Below are positions 54,790-64,000 of a DNA stretch of 64,000 bases, one piece after another. The notes below the pieces were generated by a model that saw only the letters and a list, made by a program, of their open reading frames with translations, was not told where the DNA came from and did no database searches. The stretch lies in contig NZ_KB893326.1 of the NCBI RefSeq assembly GCF_000374045.1, forward strand, positions 201,647 through 265,646. Direction: 5' to 3'. This stretch comes from Segetibacter koreensis DSM 18137. GTDB lineage: Bacteria > Bacteroidota > Bacteroidia > Chitinophagales > Chitinophagaceae. Within the stretch, counting starts at the first letter, position 1. Each line of letters begins with the position of its first letter. The translations under genes were made by a program, and so were the position numbers.

Positions 54790-55245
54790 TCATTGGTTTT
54801 TTAAATCATGTGCGACAATTTCGGATCTGAAATTAACGCTCATATAAGAATTTACCATGGTATTTATTTTCCGGTTACTGTCTTTTAAGTGGGAGAGGAG
54901 GAGGGAAGAGTCTAACTTAAAAAATCCGGCTAATTTTTTCCATTCCGCATCTGTAACTGTTTTAAATCCCATTGACCAATCCGGGAAATTTCGTTGATCA
55001 GTTAAACCTGTAACCATTTTAATAATATTATGATGACGGGTGTCGCGTTCTATTGTATCATAAAGAGTTTGCACAGTTTCTTTATTGCCTTCCAATATTT
55101 GAAGAATACTTCCCTCATGGTACAGTAGAAGGCCGGTTACATTTTTACTTGTATTATTTAACCTGCTTTTTAATAAAATATCAGAAAGATCAGATTTGGT
55201 GTATAATCGTTTAGCGGAACTTAAGTATATAAGGTAAGAAATCAC
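54790..55245 (-). CDS. BLUF-domain blue-light sensor
   Basis: A 151-residue protein made of one BLUF flavin-binding domain (about 1-95) and a short helical C-terminus. Key residues are visible: Y7 in YLIYLSS, N30/N31 in SRLNNTSKNVTGLLLY, Q49 in SILQILEG and the W90-S-M92 segment in FPDWSMGF. BLUF proteins detect blue light through FAD. There is no attached output domain, so it must act on a partner. The start is GTG: an in-frame stop lies two codons upstream and no ATG is near. It is an isolated gene. Confidence 0.9.
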   Translation of the reverse strand: MISYLIYLSSAKRLYTKSDLSDILLKSRLNNTSKNVTGLLLYHEGSILQILEGNKETVQTLYDTIERDTRHHNIIKMVTGLTDQRNFPDWSMGFKTVTDAEWKKLAGFFKLDSSLLLSHLKDSNRKINTMVNSYMSVNFRSEIVAHDLKNQ

Positions 55246-55472
55246 GGTTCAAATTTTCTTAATAACGCTTTTTCAATAAACCTTATTGCAAGGTTTATTT
55301 GTACAATTTTAAGAGCCCGAAGATTATTTCAAAATCTTCTTTTATGTCAACAACTTTTTAAACTTATTAACTCTTATTTCAACCCATTTTCTTCTTGCAG
55401 TTTGTTTAACACCTGCAATGTTTTCAAAAACTTTCTAACTCTTTTAATCCGGGAGAATTTTTGTAGATAATG

Positions 55473-55504
55473 AAAAAGGCTGCCTTTTTGGGACAGCCTT
55501 TAAA
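55473..55504. terminator. Terminator after the giant T9SS gene
   Basis: AAAGGCTG (55475-55482) pairs with CAGCCTTT (55494-55501); on the minus strand it is followed by a T-run. It lies about 25 bases beyond the stop of the giant gene. Confidence 0.75.
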
Positions 55505-55528
55505 GGTAAACCGAGATTTAGTATCGAA

Positions 55529-58500
55529 TTAGGGAGATATTTTTTCGACTTTTACTGTTACTTTTTCATCGCCTTGTATTGCCTGAATATAGTAAGAACC
55601 TGGACGATATTTATGACCAATTGTCAATGAGTTACCAGCTTTTACTCCTCCTTTGGTTTCTACTACTTTTCCCACAGCATCAATGACCCTTACCTGAATT
55701 AAGCCTTTATATGCACCTGCAGTAAGTAGCGTAAAGTATGAAGCTGTTGGATTAGGCATCACTTTTACAGTTAGCTTTTGGTCTGCCTGTTGAGCAGCAA
55801 TTGTAGATTTTGCCGCAGTTGTCGGCTTAAACAATACATCTACCCAGTAGTTTGTACTGTTATATGACGATGTAGGAAATCCTGTGGTACCGTATTTATA
55901 AACACCGTTAGCTCCACTCACTCCTGCCTGTAAAGCAGTGAGCGAGCCGTTGGTAACTCCCTTAGAGGTAAAGAAGCCTTCGGTTGAGGCATATCTTCCG
56001 GAACTGGAAAAATAAGATGCTACATAAGTAGTATTGGCAGAAATAGTTACAGGGGTTGTAAATCGCACCTCCTGCCAACCACTGGCTGTTTCATTAACAA
56101 ATGTGGCGGAAGCCAGTTTAGTACCGGTAGAAGTCCAAAGATTGCCGGTATGAGTTCCTGTATTATTTATGCCTTTATAAAAACGAATGCCGGTAATGGT
56201 ACCAGTTTGTGAAGCACGAAACTTGACTCCTACTTCAATTGTTCTTCCGTCATAGTCATTCGGACTTACAGGAGAACCGGTGTTTCCCCAAACACTTTGC
56301 TCTGTAGCAACAGGGCAACCTTCGTCTATAGTACCATTGCAGTTATCATCAATGCCATTGCCACAAATTTCTGCTGCTGCAGGATTAACGCTGGACAGGT
56401 TATCATTGCAATCTGTATTGTTCGACACATATCCTACCGGAGCTGTATTTGCGGTTATACTGATGCTAGGATTACCGTAACCGTCATTATCCGCATCTTT
56501 ATAGAATAAAGTGCAACCTTCGTCTATTCTGCCATCACAGTTATCATCTATTCCGTTACCACAAACCTCAGTTGCGCCAGGATTAATATTCGCAATGTTG
56601 TCATTGCAATCTCCGCCGCGAGCTACATAACCCGCAGGAGGGGTACAAGCACTAATAGTAACGGCAGAATTACCATACCCGTCTGCATCATTATCCTGGT
56701 AAAAAGTTTGTGATGCGGATTGTAATTGGCTTTGAGTAACAGTAGCCGTACTGATACTGCCGGTATTATTACAACCATTGGCATCTGTAATACTGGTTAA
56801 GTTGAAAGTATAGGAAGAAGAAGGTGTAAATAGTACATCTACCCAATAATTGCCACTATTATAGGTTGAAGTAGGAAAGCCTCCGCCGTAAATAAACACA
56901 CCATTAGGACCATCTACTCCTGCGGCCAAAGCTGTCAGCGAACCATTGGTGACACTAGTACCGAAGAAGTTGGCAGTTAAGGCATAACCACCAGAATTTG
57001 ATAAATAGGAGGCTACATAAGTTGTATTGGCAGAAATAGCGACTGGGGTAGCAAAGTGTACTTCCTGCCATCCGCTGGCGCTCTCAGCAGTAAAGGTAGC
57101 CGAGGCAAGTTTGGTGCCGGTAGAAGTCCAAAGATTGCCTGTATGCGTACCTGTATTATTGGTGCCTTTGTAAAAACGAATACCTGTAATGTTACCACTT
57201 TGTGAAGCCCTGAATTTTACCCCTACTTCTATTGCCTGTCCGTCATTTAAATTTGCATTTTGGGGCGTGCCGCTGGTACCCCAAATGCTTTGCTCAGTTG
57301 ATACAGTAGCAAAGTTTTGCCCTACAATCACGTTTGAATAGGTTTGATTGTTAACTACGACAATGTAAGGTGGTACACCGGTCGCATTAGTCAATTTCAA
57401 TGCAATAGATTTTCCCTGGCAGTCAGCTGGTGCCGCATTTAAAATAGCGGTTGGTTTTGTGCAAGCAGTTCCATTATAATTTGCCACATAATTTGCTGTA
57501 GTTGCAGGGAAAAAAGCATATTGAATACCTTTGACAGTTTCGGTTCGATAGCTTACAGCCGCACCATTAGCTGTAATGGTTGTTAATCTTGAGGTTTTTA
57601 TTTCCATAGGGAGCATGGCCTCAAGGTTATCAGTGCCGCTTGCAGCTGTTACGGAGAAACTCAGAGCATTGTTATTCCATGTAAGAGAACTAAATTTCGA
57701 AGCATTTCGTCCATCCAGCCATGTTAGCATTTGTTTAGCAGAAACTACAGGTATATTATGGTTGGCTGCAGAATTAATAATGGCATCCGAACCGGTGGAA
57801 GCAACATTGTCAGTATGCATGTTGGCGCAGAATACTCCATAATATCCCTCAGCTCCGGTAGCTTTATTCAGCAATGAATCAACAAATTCCGGATAGACCT
57901 GTTCAGATTCATCTGTCATTTGTGTAGTTAACTGATAGTTATCAATGATAGCACCATTAATATCAGCGAAACGCATTGGCATACCTGACCCTGTAAACAT
58001 TCCTGACCTGTTTTGTAGCCATTCACCGGGCCAATAGTAATAAGTGGCATTCAGTCTTATTTTATTATTCAATTCCACCTTCGGTTCTGATGCCCAATCG
58101 CTCCAGACCAGGCAATGTACACGATGCGTGGTAGGTGCTGCAATACTGGGTAATTGATTGGTAAATTGTTGTAGTTGATTAGTATAGAAATTCGGTAATG
58201 AAGTTGCTGTCCAATCAGCACAATTGGTATTAAGGTGCAGGCTAATATCAAAGCTATCTGTCTGATAACTTTTTGCCTGTGCGTCAGTGATAGGTGTGCC
58301 CGGATATATATAAGAACTGCTTCTTATCGCTGTCCAGTTCTTTACCGCATCCGCAGTATTAGATATACTTAAAGCTTTATACTGATCAAACCTTCCTGCG
58401 GTGCCTCCATTTCCATGATCATCACCTGTCATCACAATAGTTGCTTTCAGACCTTTTGGTAAGAACCAAAAGCGTGGAAGTGGCTTTTTATCTTCATTTC

Positions 58501-61500
58501 CTTTTATAATGATATTAGTAAGGAGATGTTGTTGCTCATCGGCCTGCGGAATAGCAACTTTATTAAGATCCACCCAATCTGGCTGGGGATCAAAAGAAGC
58601 ATTGCCAAAATAAAGATCGTTTGAACGTTTTACTATATCAACTCCTCCCAGTTGACCGTCCCGTTCCTGGCCTGCCCATGCCGGGTTTCCTTGTCGCGTA
58701 TACACTATAGAGCGGGCAAGATCGTAAGCAAATGCGACGGCTTGTCCGCCATTGGTACCTACATCTCGTATTGTTACAGCTGGATTGGTGGTTGCGGCTG
58801 TTGCAGACGAATAAAGAGTAGCCAGAGATGTTGCCCCGTTTAACGTATAAAGATTAGCCGGGCCGTGAAATTGAATAGTTTGTGCAACAATACCCCTGCC
58901 TTGCTCAGTACTGGTATTTACCAGCAAATACTTATCAGTCAGCGTACCAGAAACAGGAGTTATTCCTAAAAGCGTTGCTAACTGAGCATCAGGGCGCATG
59001 GCAATCAGTGTTCCTCCTGCATTTACCCAATTGGTTAACATGGTGACATTTGCAGCAGACAACGCCATCTCACCAAGAATAACAACGTCATAATTGTTGA
59101 GATCGGTAGCTGTTACCTGCGAAATATCTTTAGCTATAAATTCATTTAGTCCTTGGGCCTTAAGAATTTCAGTGAAATACCGACTAAATGGATTAGATGA
59201 AGTACTGATAATCAGGACAGGGCCACCCGGGCCATCAGTAGAAACATTACAACCTTCATCTACTGCTCCGTTACAATTGTTATCCTTGCCATCACATACT
59301 TCGGCTGCACCAGGATAAATGGATGCATCATTATCATTGCAATCTGTATTGTTAGAGACATATCCAACAGGAGGTGTGGTACCGGTTGTTGTAACGCTGG
59401 CGTTACCATATAAATCGCCATCAGCGTCTCTATAGTAAGTTGTTGTAGTAGTGCAGCCTTCATCAATTCTGCCATCGCAGTTATCATCTATGTTATTACC
59501 ACAAATTTCAGTTGCTCCGGGATGAATAGAGGCAACGCTGTCTTTGCAGTCTCCTCCCTGCGCTACATACCCGGCGGGAGCCGTACAGCCACTCACTGTA
59601 ACAGCTGAGTTGCCGTAACCATCCTTATCATAATCCTCATAAAATGTAATTGAACCTGATTGTAACTGGCTTTGAGTAACTGTAGCACTGCTTATATTAC
59701 CTGTATTGTTGCAACCATTTGCATCAGTAATACTGGTTAAATTAAATGTATAGGAGCCTCCCGGTTTAAACAATACATCTACCCAGTAGTTGGAGCTACT
59801 ATAGGATTGAGATGGAAAACCACTTGTACCCAATTTGTATACTCCATTAGATCCATCCACTCCTGCCTGTAACGCAGTAAGTGAACCACTGGTTACACTA
59901 CTGGTAGCAAAAAAGTTATCTGTTGAAGCATATACTCCTGATGTGGAAAAGTAAGAGGCTACATAAGTAGTATTAGCAGTTATGGTAACCGGAGTAGTGA
60001 AGCGTACCTCCTGCCACCCGCTGGCTGTTTCACTGCTGAAGGTTGCAGAGGCAAGCTTGGTGCCGGCAGAACTCCAAAGATTTCCTGTATGCGTACCTGT
60101 ATTACCTGATCCTTTATAAAACCGTATCCCGGTAATTGTTCCGCTTTGTGATGCTCTGAATTTTACCCCTATTTCAATACTTTGTCCGTCATTATCGTTA
60201 GGATTTTGAGGAGTTCCGCTGGCACCCCATATGCTTTGCTCGGTAGAAACTGTGGCAAAGTTTTGTCCGATAGTTACATTAGAATAGTTTTGATTGTTAA
60301 CCACAATGCTGTAAGGAGCTACACCCGTAGCTGCACTTAGTTTTAGGGCAATAGAATTTCCCTGGCAATTAGCAGGTGCTGCAGCTAAAGTAGCCGTAGG
60401 AGGCGTGCAGTTGCTTGCATTTGTACTTACCTGGATAGTATTGGAAGAAGTGGTGGTTTTCTCCAGGTTTCCCATATCATCCACTGCACGACTTTTAATC
60501 GTATACGTTCCATTTGCAGTAGGCGTCCATGAGTAGCTCCAGTTTGTTGTGCCATTTGCTGCAACCCAGGTTGTACCTCCATCTAAAGAAATTTCAACAG
60601 CTGCAACTACACCTGCAGTCTCTGTTGCTGTGCCTGATATTGTTACTGCAACATTTGGACTAATGGTAGCGCCATTTTTAGGAGAAGAGATGACAGTAAC
60701 AGGCGCTTGCAAATCGCTTGTTGCAGTGGCGGCAACTAAACCAGTCTGCAACGACCCTGGCTGTGCCCCCATGTCAGCAAACAGATTAACGGTAGCCTGC
60801 TGCATACGTACATCTGGTGTAGAGGTGCCACGGTCATGAGTACCATCGAGGCCCCATGACCATTGCATCGTACCTGCTCCAAATACCAAAGCACCGCTAT
60901 TGGCACGATATAGTGACAGTTTATGCGTGATTCCATTTATTGCTGTTTGTGACATCACAACCCTTCCTGCAGGATAGCTTCCATTGTTTTGCTCGTAATC
61001 AATTTCATAACCTAATGAACCATTTGCCAGAGTTGCGGTTTGACCGGCAGCTAATGTTGCAATAGAGGTATTTCGCCAGAATCTGTATCCTTTGTATGTA
61101 GCAGGAACGGTGATTGCCCCAGATATTTCATTCCAGCTTATTTGCCCGGTCAATGCATTTTCCGGTCTGCATCCATCGGCTGATGCAAAGCTGCATCCAT
61201 CCCTCCATAAACCTGTCCATACATTAGACATTGGGTCACACTTCCCGCCACATACATTTTCTCCCAAAGTGCCCTCCTTATAACAAACAAGTGTTCTATA
61301 AGATGTATTTGATCCATCGGTACTTGGCTCCCAGCGTGTTTTCCAATAGACTTCATTACCATCAAAAAATGCAAGATGTATTCCAGCATCTCGAGCTGCT
61401 TCCACATAAGAACGCTGTTGCCCAGACCAATATTCATCGTGTCCAACTGCCAGAAATACTTTATGTTTTGTTATAAGATCCCCATGCCTGTCAGCATCTA

Positions 61501-62368
61501 CATCTGTAGTATAGGTCATGTCATAACCATTTCGTTCCATCCAGCGCACCATCGGGTATTCCGCGTTAAACAACCAGTCTTCAGCGACGCCCCCGCCACC
61601 ACCTCCATTGCGGGTATAAAACGGCCTGTTGTAGCTTACTTTCGCGGCATGACCATTTGGAAAAGTAGTGTTACCTACATACAAACTGTTTCCTCCATAC
61701 GCATTATAAGCCTGCCACGTGGCATCAGCAGTTTTGAAATAAATATAAGATGTGCTCGCGTCATCACGAACTATAAAAACAATGTGACTGGCACCTCCAT
61801 TATCAGTTCGGGTTAATTTTGCTATATAGATACCTGATACCACTGTTGTTGGTACGTCCCAATGCGCAGACTCCGCCCAATTGCCGCAATCTATTAACCC
61901 TGTCGTTGTATTTACTAAATCAGCTGGTTGAGTCTGTGGTAAAGCGGCGGTAATAATTCCTGTGCCCACCTTTCGTGCTCCGTTGCCCTGGTAATAACCT
62001 AAACGGTAAATATTGATTGTATATGCACTTGCATTTGTCTTTATTTTAAAACGAACAGTTTGGCCTTTATTTACACTGATGTCTGTTGCAAAACCTTGAA
62101 TGCTTAGATCACCCGCTCCGCTTATATCCCATTCAGAGGCAGGATTTCCGGTAAGTTTATTTTCTGTTACAATTGCATTTTGTGCAGTGACAGAAATTGT
62201 ACTTAATAGTAGCACCAGTAAAGGCAAAAATGACAGATACTTCAATGGCAGAGAAAACTGTAACTTTTTTTTTGACTTTACGAAGGATAAATAGCACAGT
62301 TTTCTTAGGTCAGTTCTACTGCAATTACCCACAAGCCGGCGGCTAGCCTTTTGTATAATTTGTTGCAT
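55529..62368 (-). CDS. Giant secreted multidomain protein with T9SS sorting domain
   Basis: A 2279-residue exported protein. The signal segment (about 36-62) has an unusually long basic lead. Residues 65-545 resemble the N,N-dimethylformamidase beta-subunit-like domain (AVGHDEYWSGQQRSYVEAA, WSWGLDGTHDRG). An Ig-like domain (about 553-645) follows. DUF4082 domains lie at about 706-867, 1689-1848 and 2021-2182. MopE-type metal-binding repeats (GxxDxxCxDxx...CGNxIDDNCDGxIDEGC) are at about 908-972, 977-1040, 1888-1952 and 1954-2018. A ThuA/amidotransferase-like part (about 1050-1240) and a degenerate deacetylase-like part (about 1290-1560, IVMTGDDHG) are weaker calls. The T9SS sorting domain occupies about 2196-2279 (VKVMPNPTASYF). 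Residues 654-1040 recur at 1626-2018. Confidence 0.85.
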   Translation of the reverse strand: MQQIIQKASRRLVGNCSRTDLRKLCYLSFVKSKKKLQFSLPLKYLSFLPLLVLLLSTISVTAQNAIVTENKLTGNPASEWDISGAGDLSIQGFATDISVNKGQTVRFKIKTNASAYTINIYRLGYYQGNGARKVGTGIITAALPQTQPADLVNTTTGLIDCGNWAESAHWDVPTTVVSGIYIAKLTRTDNGGASHIVFIVRDDASTSYIYFKTADATWQAYNAYGGNSLYVGNTTFPNGHAAKVSYNRPFYTRNGGGGGGVAEDWLFNAEYPMVRWMERNGYDMTYTTDVDADRHGDLITKHKVFLAVGHDEYWSGQQRSYVEAARDAGIHLAFFDGNEVYWKTRWEPSTDGSNTSYRTLVCYKEGTLGENVCGGKCDPMSNVWTGLWRDGCSFASADGCRPENALTGQISWNEISGAITVPATYKGYRFWRNTSIATLAAGQTATLANGSLGYEIDYEQNNGSYPAGRVVMSQTAINGITHKLSLYRANSGALVFGAGTMQWSWGLDGTHDRGTSTPDVRMQQATVNLFADMGAQPGSLQTGLVAATATSDLQAPVTVISSPKNGATISPNVAVTISGTATETAGVVAAVEISLDGGTTWVAANGTTNWSYSWTPTANGTYTIKSRAVDDMGNLEKTTTSSNTIQVSTNASNCTPPTATLAAAPANCQGNSIALKLSAATGVAPYSIVVNNQNYSNVTIGQNFATVSTEQSIWGASGTPQNPNDNDGQSIEIGVKFRASQSGTITGIRFYKGSGNTGTHTGNLWSSAGTKLASATFSSETASGWQEVRFTTPVTITANTTYVASYFSTSGVYASTDNFFATSSVTSGSLTALQAGVDGSNGVYKLGTSGFPSQSYSSSNYWVDVLFKPGGSYTFNLTSITDANGCNNTGNISSATVTQSQLQSGSITFYEDYDKDGYGNSAVTVSGCTAPAGYVAQGGDCKDSVASIHPGATEICGNNIDDNCDGRIDEGCTTTTTYYRDADGDLYGNASVTTTGTTPPVGYVSNNTDCNDNDASIYPGAAEVCDGKDNNCNGAVDEGCNVSTDGPGGPVLIISTSSNPFSRYFTEILKAQGLNEFIAKDISQVTATDLNNYDVVILGEMALSAANVTMLTNWVNAGGTLIAMRPDAQLATLLGITPVSGTLTDKYLLVNTSTEQGRGIVAQTIQFHGPANLYTLNGATSLATLYSSATAATTNPAVTIRDVGTNGGQAVAFAYDLARSIVYTRQGNPAWAGQERDGQLGGVDIVKRSNDLYFGNASFDPQPDWVDLNKVAIPQADEQQHLLTNIIIKGNEDKKPLPRFWFLPKGLKATIVMTGDDHGNGGTAGRFDQYKALSISNTADAVKNWTAIRSSSYIYPGTPITDAQAKSYQTDSFDISLHLNTNCADWTATSLPNFYTNQLQQFTNQLPSIAAPTTHRVHCLVWSDWASEPKVELNNKIRLNATYYYWPGEWLQNRSGMFTGSGMPMRFADINGAIIDNYQLTTQMTDESEQVYPEFVDSLLNKATGAEGYYGVFCANMHTDNVASTGSDAIINSAANHNIPVVSAKQMLTWLDGRNASKFSSLTWNNNALSFSVTAASGTDNLEAMLPMEIKTSRLTTITANGAAVSYRTETVKGIQYAFFPATTANYVANYNGTACTKPTAILNAAPADCQGKSIALKLTNATGVPPYIVVVNNQTYSNVIVGQNFATVSTEQSIWGTSGTPQNANLNDGQAIEVGVKFRASQSGNITGIRFYKGTNNTGTHTGNLWTSTGTKLASATFTAESASGWQEVHFATPVAISANTTYVASYLSNSGGYALTANFFGTSVTNGSLTALAAGVDGPNGVFIYGGGFPTSTYNSGNYWVDVLFTPSSSYTFNLTSITDANGCNNTGSISTATVTQSQLQSASQTFYQDNDADGYGNSAVTISACTPPAGYVARGGDCNDNIANINPGATEVCGNGIDDNCDGRIDEGCTLFYKDADNDGYGNPSISITANTAPVGYVSNNTDCNDNLSSVNPAAAEICGNGIDDNCNGTIDEGCPVATEQSVWGNTGSPVSPNDYDGRTIEVGVKFRASQTGTITGIRFYKGINNTGTHTGNLWTSTGTKLASATFVNETASGWQEVRFTTPVTISANTTYVASYFSSSGRYASTEGFFTSKGVTNGSLTALQAGVSGANGVYKYGTTGFPTSSYNSTNYWVDVLFKPTTAAKSTIAAQQADQKLTVKVMPNPTASYFTLLTAGAYKGLIQVRVIDAVGKVVETKGGVKAGNSLTIGHKYRPGSYYIQAIQGDEKVTVKVEKISP
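56315..57493 (-). repeat. Internal duplication, copy 2
   Basis: It encodes residues 1626-2018 of the giant protein, matching residues 654-1040 (59249-60409) in domain order and most of the sequence: PxAxLxAAPAxCQG lead, DUF4082, ITDANGCNNTG linker, two MopE repeats. Synonymous differences are frequent, so the duplication is not recent. Confidence 0.85.
59249..60409 (-). repeat. Internal duplication, copy 1
   Basis: It encodes residues 654-1040 of the giant protein; see the entry at 56315-57493. The blocks differ by a few residues in length, mainly TTTTTYYRD against TLFYKD between the two MopE repeats. Confidence 0.85.
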
Positions 62369-62732
62369 TTTAATGGTTTTTAACTGGAATAATCTTGCTT
62401 ATATAGAATAATGATAAAAAGGTATGTGAAGGTTACATTGAATAAGCGCTGGCACACTCTGAACTGTGCAGGTCTTTTACAGATTGATTAAACAGCCTCG
62501 GCAATGCAGATGAAAGTTGTTGCATATCCAAGCACACAAGACAAAAGGGGGGCTTTGTGAAGAATAATAAAAGTCTTTTATTAAAATAGGGGGATATATA
62601 TTAACCTATAGCTAGATCTATACATATTGATACAAACAATTGCATATCGGGCAAAAGCATTTTGCAATTGTTGCAGTTACTGAAATAAATAAGTTGCTGG
62701 TTAGGTGGATAAAAGAGTAACTAGAATACTCA
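62369..62732. other. 364-base gap upstream of the giant gene
   Basis: It should contain the promoter of the giant gene, but no TAnnTTTG pointing left was found. No gene is seen. Confidence 0.4.
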
Positions 62733-63233
62733 TTATCTTCCAACCATTTTTGCAATCTTAGCAACAGGGATGGTATTGGCCAAAGCTATTAAATCATCTC
62801 TCGTATAACCAGTAGACCTTACTTTGAGAAGCGTAGCAGTCAAAGGTATTAATACCTCATAATTTATGCTACTATTTTCTCCGATTATAGTTTGAACAAG
62901 AGCTTTAAAACCATCTATTGCAATTACTTTATATTGATCTGGCTTATTAGGGGGATTGTCTAAAAAAGCATTAACACTAATTAATGAAGGGGAATTATTA
63001 ATAGCTTCTACAACTACGTTTTGCTTATAGTCGCCGTAATCTCTATGAACAATAACTCCTAAAAAGCCTTTGACATCTTTTACTTTATCTTTCTCTTTCT
63101 TAGCATTTTTATCCTTCATTTTAGCCGGGAATAATTTTAATATTTCCTGGCCGGTCTTCTCATTAAATTTTTTCTGTGCGTGAAGAGTAGTAACTGCAAA
63201 AAAAATAACAGAAAAAATAAGTAATTTTTTCAT
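62733..63233 (-). CDS. Small secreted protein of unknown function
   Basis: A 166-residue exported protein with a clear signal peptide (MKKLLIFSVIFFAVTTLHAQ, cleavage after about residue 20). The mature part begins with a Lys-rich stretch (AKMKDKNAKKEKDKVKD) and continues as an alternating strand/helix region (YKQNVVVEAINNSPSL, YKVIAIDGFKALVQTI) that could be a compact alpha/beta domain. I do not recognise the family. It is isolated, on the same strand as the giant T9SS gene but 364 bases ahead of it. Confidence 0.65.
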   Translation of the reverse strand: MKKLLIFSVIFFAVTTLHAQKKFNEKTGQEILKLFPAKMKDKNAKKEKDKVKDVKGFLGVIVHRDYGDYKQNVVVEAINNSPSLISVNAFLDNPPNKPDQYKVIAIDGFKALVQTIIGENSSINYEVLIPLTATLLKVRSTGYTRDDLIALANTIPVAKIAKMVGR

Positions 63234-63409
63234 AATTGTAGAAATTTAGGTAAACAGTAATGTTTGATATTGAATCATAGTTTATAACAAGTGATAGTAA
63301 TAAAACCCTTCTCTGATAAAACCCAAAAGGCCGAATACGAGATTTTAAAATAAAAGATGATTAATATAAGTTAGGAAATGGTTTAGATCATCCATTTGAG
63401 CTTTCGCCT

Positions 63410-64000
63410 TTAATTTTGCCGAACATAATTGGCCGCTTTTTTGGCTACACACATAAGAGTTAAAGCACTATCATCTGCATTTGGGTTTCTTCCTGATAAA
63501 ATGTTGCCTAATCTGTACTTAAAGTCAGCTTTGCCTTTCTTGCCTTGTAAAACTTCTGCTCCTACGGTATGATTATGAGGGAAAATGCTAACCTTAAAAC
63601 CCGAAGGTTCCAGAATCGATCTGAACATTTTCCGGGTTACTCCATGTCCCGGCTTGTGGTGAATTTCACATGCCAATCCCCAATGTTGCTGATCATTTGT
63701 TTTATGAAATCCCCGGCCGACTATTTTATACCAAACTAAACGCCCGTTCCACAGCAGTTTAGCAACTCCTTTATAATTCCACGCGCTTAATTGAGGGTCA
63801 TGATCAGTTATCAACATTCCTCCCGGTTTTACCAAACGGGCAGCTTCTTTCAGCACGGCTTCCATATCTTCACAGTGATGAAGAGCCGCATTGAGGGTGA
63901 CTATATCTGCAAATCCTGATTTAAAAGGAAGATTTGTTGCATCTGCCAGCACGGGCAAGTAACCTAAATCTTTTGCCATTTCCAGAGATTTTGGTGCAAC
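63410..64000 (-). CDS. SAM-dependent methyltransferase, C-terminal part
   Basis: The frame continues across the right edge (seven further codons upstream of the ATG at 63979 are open to 64000), so the N-terminus with the first SAM-binding loop is missing. The visible part has class I methyltransferase features: SLEMAKDLGYLPVLADATNLPF (after motif I), FADIVTLNAALHHCEDMEAVLKEAARLVKPGGMLITDHDP, which includes the HH segment and the PGG turn before strand 5. It resembles UbiE/Methyltransf_11 enzymes acting on small molecules. Substrate unknown. Confidence 0.88.
   Translation of the reverse strand, partial: VAPKSLEMAKDLGYLPVLADATNLPFKSGFADIVTLNAALHHCEDMEAVLKEAARLVKPGGMLITDHDPQLSAWNYKGVAKLLWNGRLVWYKIVGRGFHKTNDQQHWGLACEIHHKPGHGVTRKMFRSILEPSGFKVSIFPHNHTVGAEVLQGKKGKADFKYRLGNILSGRNPNADDSALTLMCVAKKAANYVRQN

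Noticed and set aside
61376..61816. 146-codon frame antisense to the giant T9SS gene
   Set aside because: Covered by a continuous domain-bearing frame on the other strand.
1..64000. CRISPR arrays, insertion sequences, integrases or phage genes
   Set aside because: None was seen: no regularly spaced repeats, no transposase or recombinase motifs in any frame examined.

Overview
The window looks like chromosome from a member of the Bacteroidota, most likely the family Chitinophagaceae. I infer this from the two secreted proteins with type IX secretion (Por) C-terminal sorting domains, the OstA-like/LptD-like/MCE envelope gene set, several promoters of the Bacteroidota type (TAnnTTTG at -7), Ala/Gly-Cys lipoboxes, weak ribosome binding sites and an AT-rich base composition. 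No rRNA or tRNA gene, insertion sequence, prophage or CRISPR array was seen. Both edges cut a gene: an FAD-dependent oxidoreductase on the left and a SAM methyltransferase on the right.

Layout. 1-5.7 kb: central metabolism (sucD, maeB) with an MlaE/MlaF-type lipid transporter pair. 6.1-7 kb: a secreted SGNH esterase. 7-15.7 kb: a two-component system (OmpR-type regulator and kinase) flanked by two paralogous AI-2E-family membrane proteins and small unknown proteins, followed by a W/Y-rich lipoprotein and an MFS exporter. Three near-identical direct-repeat sites of the OmpR/PhoB layout mark this block as a probable small regulon. 15.8-18.2 kb: a T9SS cargo protein. 18.4-24.1 kb: housekeeping genes gcvP, era and der. 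24.2-31.2 kb: assorted small enzymes, including a UBP-type zinc finger protein and a tightly divergent lipid kinase / App1-type phosphatase pair. 31.3-38.9 kb: outer-membrane biogenesis (OstA-like, MCE/MlaD, two tandem amidases, divergent LptD).

39-55.3 kb reads as an accessory redox region. It holds an acetate-CoA ligase, a split pyruvate-dehydrogenase-like E1alpha/E1beta/E2 set with its own acyl carrier protein and an embedded hemerythrin gene (no E3). These are followed by a phosphoribosyltransferase, a CapA-like protein, PolX, and a thiosulfate-type locus (two YeeE/YedE permeases, a SoxB-like hydrolase, a TsdA-like dihaem cytochrome c), then a stand-alone BLUF photoreceptor. Crp/Fnr-type palindromes lie upstream of acsA, of the YeeE/YedE pair and of the cytochrome gene, so the region may respond to oxygen or redox state.

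55.5-62.4 kb is one giant (2279-residue) secreted multidomain T9SS protein with an internal duplication of about 390 residues. The window ends with a small secreted protein of unknown function and the methyltransferase fragment.

Several genes have their most likely start inside a longer frame that opens with TTG or GTG; I chose internal ATG codons there and say so in each entry. All functional calls rest on motif recognition by eye; no database search was run.
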